A stretch of 45,996 nt of DNA from CAZGOM01 sp964542875 (GTDB taxonomy: Bacteria; Planctomycetota; Phycisphaerae; Phycisphaerales; Phycisphaeraceae): positions 1 through 45,996 of the forward strand of contig CAZIWA010000032.1 in the NCBI GenBank assembly GCA_964542875.1, given 5' to 3'. Made by a program: the position numbers and the translations under genes. Shown one piece after another: positions 42,003-45,996 of this stretch. The notes below the pieces were generated by a model, which saw only the letters and a program-made list of their open reading frames with translations, was not told the DNA's origin and ran no database searches. Within the stretch, counting starts at the first letter, position 1. Every line of letters starts with the position of its first letter.

Positions 42003-42970
42003 GCCTGGAGGCCGTCGAGGCCAGTGGCGAGGCGGACGGGGGCTTTGCCGGTGATGCAGGCCTGAGCGAAGTCGCGGCAGGTGTCGACCATGACGCTGGC
42101 GTGGCTCTGGCTTGCGACGTTTATTTCTTCGCTGAGGGTGTCGGAGTGCAGGCGGACGATGCTGGGCTGGATGCGGTCTTCGAAGAAGTTGATGACGCCT
42201 TTATCGCCGACGATGGTCCAGACGTCGGAGTAGGCTTTGGCATTTTGGGTGTAGGCGGTGTAGGCGAAGCTGGCGTTTAAGGTGACCAGGGTGCCGGAGG
42301 AGAGTTCGGCGAGGACGGAGGTGTGGCTGGGGAAGGCGACTTCTTCGCCGAACCAGCGGCCACGAGCGGAGATGGAAGTCCAGGAGTGGCCGGCGAGGAA
42401 GTAGCGGGCGAGGTCCGCTTTGTGGACGCCGCAATCCAGGCAACCGGCGAGGTTGGTGAGGCGTTTGCGGCGGGCGCCAATGTCGCCGAAAATCTTGTGG
42501 CCGTCCCAGAAATTCTGGATGTGCATGGCGCGAACCCGGCCCAGGCGACCGGTCTGGACCCATTCGCGGATTTTCATCATTTCGGTGTGGTAGCGAAGCT
42601 CGAAGTTCACGGCGACCTGCTTACCGGCCTTGTGGGCGGCGGTGAGGATGGCTTCGCATTCCCCCGCGGTGTGGGCCATGGGTTTTTCAATGAGCGTGTG
42701 GAGGCCGGCGTTGAGCGCATCAATGGCGATGTTGGCGTGGGTGTCGGGCAAGGTGGCGATGTAGACGGCGTCGAGCCTGGCCTCGGCGATCATCTTTTTA
42801 TGGTCGGTATAGCGCTTGAGAGAGGTGTTGCCGGCATCGGTGCGATCGACATTGGCCTGGTTGATGTCGCAGGCGGCGACGAATTCGAGCACGTCGGATG
42901 CGCCTTTGATGGCGGGGACGACGGCCCAGTTTGCGTGGGTGCCACAACCGATGAGGCCAATGCGAATCAT
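41948..42970 (-). CDS. Gfo/Idh/MocA family oxidoreductase
   Basis: A 340-residue NAD(P)-dependent oxidoreductase. The Rossmann start is IRIGLIGCGTHANW (residues 2-15) and the cofactor/catalytic EKP motif is at 95-97 (LIEKPMAH). The C-terminal family histidine is in LDCGVHKADLARYF, the 'GxHxxDL' substrate region. Substrate is probably a sugar or inositol derivative, as usual. GGAG about eight bases before ATG 42970 supports the start; the frame is open to 43078 through the shc terminator. The stop is at 41948-41950, right at the N gap, and is also present in the duplicated 55 bp, so the end is intact whichever way the gap is resolved. It follows shc on the same strand. Confidence 0.93.
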   Translation of the reverse strand: MIRIGLIGCGTHANWAVVPAIKGASDVLEFVAACDINQANVDRTDAGNTSLKRYTDHKKMIAEARLDAVYIATLPDTHANIAIDALNAGLHTLIEKPMAHTAGECEAILTAAHKAGKQVAVNFELRYHTEMMKIREWVQTGRLGRVRAMHIQNFWDGHKIFGDIGARRKRLTNLAGCLDCGVHKADLARYFLAGHSWTSISARGRWFGEEVAFPSHTSVLAELSSGTLVTLNASFAYTAYTQNAKAYSDVWTIVGDKGVINFFEDRIQPSIVRLHSDTLSEEINVASQSHASVMVDTCRDFAQACITGKAPVRLATGLDGLQAQIFVDRANNDAVKHRLD

Positions 42971-43072
42971 GAGGAACTCCGGAGGAAGAGGGCTTGAAAT
43001 TGAGGGCCAGGGTCTGATCAGAAGGAAAGTGAGGCGTTGATCTTGGGCATAAGTGGTGGCCACGTCAAGGAA

Positions 43073-43095
43073 CAGCACGCCTTTGAGGCGTGCTG
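43073..43095 (-). terminator. Hairpin after shc
   Basis: CAGCACGCC-tttga-GGCGTGCTG is a perfect 9-bp stem lying 20 bases after the shc stop. Only a short T-rich stretch (TTCCTT) follows on the minus strand, so it may be a partial terminator between shc and the oxidoreductase. Confidence 0.6.
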
Positions 43096-43114
43096 CGCCA
43101 CCCAGAAACGGAGG

Positions 43115-45136
43115 TTATCGCACGTCTTTGAGTTCGTCGGGCGTGAGGCCTTTGAGCTTCAAATAACGGCCGATGCACATGATGGGAAAGTAGGTTTTGT
43201 AGTAGTGGTAGCGGAGGTAGAAGACCTTGGGGAAGCCGGTGCCGGTGAAGTGGGGCTCATGCCAGTTGCCGTCGGGGAGCTGGGTTTTGGAGAGCCACTC
43301 GATGCCTTTGATGACGCCGGGGTCGTTGGGGCCGTAGACGGACATGAGGCCCATGGTGCCCCAGGCGGTCTGGCTGGCGGTGGAAGGGCCCTGGCCTTTG
43401 AGCGAGGGGTCTTCGTAGCTGTCGGCGGTTTCGCCAAAGGAGCCGTCTTCTTTTTGCACGCTGCGGAGCCACTGGCCGGCTTTTTGCGTCCAGTCGTGGC
43501 TCATGTCGTACTTGACGGAGTTGAGGCCAGCGAGGACCTGCCAGGTGCCGTAGATGTAGTTGACACCCCAGCGGCCGAAGAAGGAACCGTCAGGGAATTG
43601 CTTGGTTTTGATGTAGTCGATGCCGTTGGCGACGGCGGAGTTATCCGCGGTGTAGCCGATGTGGCCCAGGCCTTCGATGACGCGGCCGGTGATGTCCGGG
43701 CAGGAGGGGTCCTGCATGGCGTTGTGGTCGGCGAAGGGGACGTATTCAAGGATGGGGCGGTCTTCGGTGCGGTCAAAGGCGGCCCATCCGCCGTCGTTGT
43801 TCTGCATGGTGAAGATGAATTCGGCGCCGCGTTTGGCGGCGGCGATGGCGGCGTCGCCGCCGATCTTCTTCAAGGACATGGCGACCATGGCGGTGTCGTC
43901 GGAGTCGGGGTAGAACTCATTGAGGAATTCAAAATACCAGCCGGATGCTTCGACGGGGTAGCGGGCATTGAGGGACCAGTCGCCCACGACCTTGCATTCC
44001 TTGGAGACGAGCCACTGGGCGCATTTCTTCATGGCCGGGTGGGATTGATCCAGGCCGGCTTCGGTGAGGGCGTAGGCGGCGATGCCGGTGTCCCACATAG
44101 GGCTGAAACAGGGCTGGATGCGGATCTGGTTTTTATCCCAGTCGTAGATCATGAGATCGTCGAGCACTTTTTCGCAGTGCTGGAGGAGGGGGTGGTCGGC
44201 GGGGTAGCCGACGGCGCGCAGGGCGATCTGGATGTAGACCATCGGGGGGAAGATGGCGCCGATGCCTTCGGACTGGGCAGTGTGGTCGATGATCCACTGG
44301 ATGGTTTTTTCGATGGCGGCCTTGCGCAAGGGGTGCTTGCCGAGCTTGTCGTAAACCTTGAGGCCGGCGTCGATGCTGAGGAAGACGGTGCTCCAGTGGT
44401 AGTTGGCGTGCTCGTTGCGCTGGACTTTGGTGCGCGATGCGGGGTCTTTGAAGAGCTCGTCAATGCCGACGGGGAGGGGCGTCTGGCGCTGGTAGCGGTA
44501 GGTGGTGACGATGCTCAGGGTGGTGATCATCGTGCGGGTCCAGGCCGCCATGTTGTCGATGCAGAAGGGGAACCAGTGGGGGAGGAAAATGATTTCCGGC
44601 GGGATGGAGGGGAGGGAATCGTAGCTCACCTGGCCCAGGGCGCCGAGGTAGAACTTGGAGAAGCTGTTGCACTTTTCGGCGCCGCCAAGCTCAAGGATGA
44701 GCTTTCGGGCTTTGGCCATGTGGGGGGCGTCTGGGCTGTCGCCCATGAGCTTGAGGCAGAAGTAGGCTTTGACGGTGGCGCTGATGTCGGGCTTTGCGCC
44801 GGGGTATTGGTTCCATGAGCCGTCTTCCTGCTGCTGGGTGCGCAGGTAGTTGGCGATGAGGGGGAGCCGGTGGTCGTTTTCCTGGCCGGTGATGTATTTG
44901 AGGAGGATGTATTCGCTTTGAAGGATGGAATCGCCTTCGAGCTCGGCGCACCAGTAGCCGGGCTTGGCCTGGAGGTCCAGGAGGCATTTGACGCCGCGGA
45001 TGATGGCTTGCTGGGCGAGCGCGGTGCCTTGGAGGGTTTTTTCCTCAACAAGGAACTCCATGTGCTGGCGCTCCTGGGTTTGCTGCTGTGGCCGGCGCCT
45101 GGGCTGTGACTCTTCGGGCTGCATGGCGATGGTCAT
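43115..45136 (-). CDS. shc: Squalene-hopene cyclase
   Basis: A 673-residue membrane-associated triterpene cyclase that turns squalene into hopene, precursor of hopanoids. The catalytic DxDD is D411-S412-D413-D414 in FYPDSDDTAM. QW repeats are visible: QEDGSWNQ, QNNDGGWAAF, FPDGSFFGRWG, QKEDGSFGE and LPDGNWHE. Family stretches EGDSILQSEYILL, FPPMVYIQIALRAVGY and CFSPMWDTGIAAYAL are intact. The Gln/Arg-rich first 25 residues are an extension before the usual start (HMEFLVEEK). Other hopanoid genes (hpn) are absent from the window, but ispE upstream in the MEP pathway is present. ATG 45136 is used, 45124 is possible. The shared 13-mer TTTCCATTATCAT lies 72 bases upstream. Confidence 0.96.
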   Translation of the reverse strand: MTIAMQPEESQPRRRPQQQTQERQHMEFLVEEKTLQGTALAQQAIIRGVKCLLDLQAKPGYWCAELEGDSILQSEYILLKYITGQENDHRLPLIANYLRTQQQEDGSWNQYPGAKPDISATVKAYFCLKLMGDSPDAPHMAKARKLILELGGAEKCNSFSKFYLGALGQVSYDSLPSIPPEIIFLPHWFPFCIDNMAAWTRTMITTLSIVTTYRYQRQTPLPVGIDELFKDPASRTKVQRNEHANYHWSTVFLSIDAGLKVYDKLGKHPLRKAAIEKTIQWIIDHTAQSEGIGAIFPPMVYIQIALRAVGYPADHPLLQHCEKVLDDLMIYDWDKNQIRIQPCFSPMWDTGIAAYALTEAGLDQSHPAMKKCAQWLVSKECKVVGDWSLNARYPVEASGWYFEFLNEFYPDSDDTAMVAMSLKKIGGDAAIAAAKRGAEFIFTMQNNDGGWAAFDRTEDRPILEYVPFADHNAMQDPSCPDITGRVIEGLGHIGYTADNSAVANGIDYIKTKQFPDGSFFGRWGVNYIYGTWQVLAGLNSVKYDMSHDWTQKAGQWLRSVQKEDGSFGETADSYEDPSLKGQGPSTASQTAWGTMGLMSVYGPNDPGVIKGIEWLSKTQLPDGNWHEPHFTGTGFPKVFYLRYHYYKTYFPIMCIGRYLKLKGLTPDELKDVR

Positions 45137-45341
45137 GGGAATTACGGATTCAAGAGGTAGGGATGCATCGCCCGCCGATGCGGGCGCGTGGGTTTTGTAA
45201 GGGGTAAATGATAATGGAAATGCCGGGTTTTCTCCAGCAGTTGAGGGATTTTATGAGCGAAGATCATGGCCTTTGCCGACCTGCCTCAGAGTTTATGGGC
45301 AAAGCCGGATGCGTAAGAGGCAATGCGGTGGCGGGGAGGGT

Positions 45342-45857
45342 TTACCTCGCCGGGCGGGAGGGGTCTTCGAGGGTTTGCAGGTAGGGGACGTTGTGGCTGT
45401 AGCTGCTGCGCAGGTCCATGAGCAGGTTGTGGAGGTTTTTGAGGCCGGGTTGTTCGTTGTCCAGAGAGGTGACATCGACATCGCCCTGAGGCCCCTTGAA
45501 GCGGAATTTCCAGGTGACTTTTTCGGAGGTTTTAAGGACACGGTCTTTGGTTTCGACGAGTTTGTCGCGGGAGACGAGGTCCAGCACCTGTTGAAGCTGG
45601 GCATTGGTGAGGAAGCCGACGGAATTGGTCTGTTCGAGGACGGCATCGCGCCCGCCGCCGAAGGAGAAATAACCGTTGCGGTCGATTTTAAAGAGCGTGG
45701 CGCGGCCGGATTTGTCGCTCATTTTGAGTTCAAGGGTGAAATAGGGGGTGGTGCGCTGCTCCTTGGGCTGCATGGCGGCCTGTTCGGAGGTGTCGCAACC
45801 CGGGAGGGCCAGAGGGGCGAGGAGGAGGAGGGCGATGAAGAGGGATTGGGTGCGCAT
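45342..45857 (-). CDS. Small lipoprotein of unknown function
   Basis: A 171-residue protein beginning MRTQSLFIALLLLAPLALPGC, a lipoprotein signal peptide with lipobox LPGC (C21). The mature part is mixed: YFTLELKMSDKSGRATLFKIDRNG suggests beta strands, followed by a helical stretch (NAQLQQVLDLVSRDKLVE). I do not recognise a family. ATG 45857 is taken as start since the signal peptide begins there; the frame is open to 45890. Upstream of shc's likely promoter side, it is transcribed towards it, but no link is evident. Confidence 0.72.
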   Translation of the reverse strand: MRTQSLFIALLLLAPLALPGCDTSEQAAMQPKEQRTTPYFTLELKMSDKSGRATLFKIDRNGYFSFGGGRDAVLEQTNSVGFLTNAQLQQVLDLVSRDKLVETKDRVLKTSEKVTWKFRFKGPQGDVDVTSLDNEQPGLKNLHNLLMDLRSSYSHNVPYLQTLEDPSRPAR

Positions 45858-45943
45858 GGATACATGATAAAGGGGGAATGGCGGGTGCATGATAGATTTT
45901 GCAGATGAGGTTCAGAAAGAAGGAAGCAGAACAGATTCAGAGG

Positions 45944-45960
45944 AAGAACACCCTCTCCCT
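45944..45960 (+). repeat. Truncated copy of the dispersed repeat (copy 4)
   Basis: AAGAACACCCTCTCCCT matches the left end of the dispersed repeats at 4699 and 13589, then diverges into AT-rich sequence up to the end of the window. Confidence 0.5.
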
Positions 45961-45996
45961 AATACGGTTTAATTAAGGATGAAGAGGCCAAAAAGA

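Noticed and set aside
43037..44818. 593-codon open frame on the plus strand
   Set aside because: Antisense to shc; no recognisable motif and the same Gly/Val/Asp bias as other shadows.

Overview
The window looks like a draft-assembly piece (two runs of exactly 100 N) from a moderately GC-rich bacterium, most likely a planctomycete and perhaps one of the Phycisphaerae. This is inferred from the gene mix: a DUF1800/DUF1501 pair, secreted PQQ-type beta-propeller proteins, a heparinase II/III-type lyase, an Asp-box sialidase-like protein, large 'agenet/Tudor-like' membrane proteins, squalene-hopene cyclase and a stressosome. No rRNA or tRNA gene, CRISPR array or intact transposon was seen.

Layout. 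1-3412 (minus): the N-terminal five-sixths of uvrA, preceded by a nucleotidyltransferase-fold protein. 3749-9569 (plus): six tightly packed or overlapping signalling genes. These are the stressosome proteins RsbR and RsbS, the switch kinase RsbT, a fusion of an RsbT/RsbW-type ATPase to an RsbX/SpoIIE-type phosphatase, a histidine kinase carrying an extra N-terminal RsbT/RsbW-type ATPase, and a REC-HisKA_3-HATPase-REC hybrid kinase. No sigma factor or DNA-binding output lies beside them. 9722-13545 (plus): a cysteine hydrolase and a heparinase-like protein. 13564-15513: a palindromic element, a zinc-ribbon lipoprotein, an IS3-family transposase remnant and proB (minus). 15811-22904 (plus): a sialidase-like protein, two related PQQ-propeller proteins (one with C-terminal HEAT-like repeats, one a lipoprotein) and nadB.

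23082-23856 (plus) holds an exported protein made almost wholly of a 10-residue tandem repeat, interrupted by an assembly gap and followed by a clear intrinsic terminator. 24326-27171 (plus) is the DUF1800-DUF1501 pair. 27351-33955 (minus) carries two large paralogous five-TM proteins ending in Tudor/agenet-like domains, followed at once by ispE. 34120-35193 (plus) is an alpha/beta hydrolase. The rest is on the minus strand: prfC, a pyridoxamine-phosphate-oxidase-fold protein, a two-domain esterase-like protein, a probable Ntn hydrolase of the C45 type, a Gfo/Idh/MocA oxidoreductase, squalene-hopene cyclase (shc) and a small lipoprotein.

Functional links. IspE (MEP pathway) and Shc both belong to the isoprenoid-hopanoid route. 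The heparinase, sialidase-like and esterase genes suggest breakdown of complex, decorated polysaccharides. The 3749-9569 operon looks like a complete environmental-stress sensing relay coupled to two-component kinases. Intergenic DNA holds small palindromic and MITE-like repeats, and one family occurs at least four times, including inside the stressosome operon between rsbR and rsbS. The most unusual items are the kinase/phosphatase fusions of the stressosome operon, the decapeptide-repeat protein, the Tudor-tailed membrane paralogues and a 138-170 bp MITE-like insertion flanked by direct repeats. A 55-bp sequence duplicated on either side of the second N gap is probably an assembly artefact.
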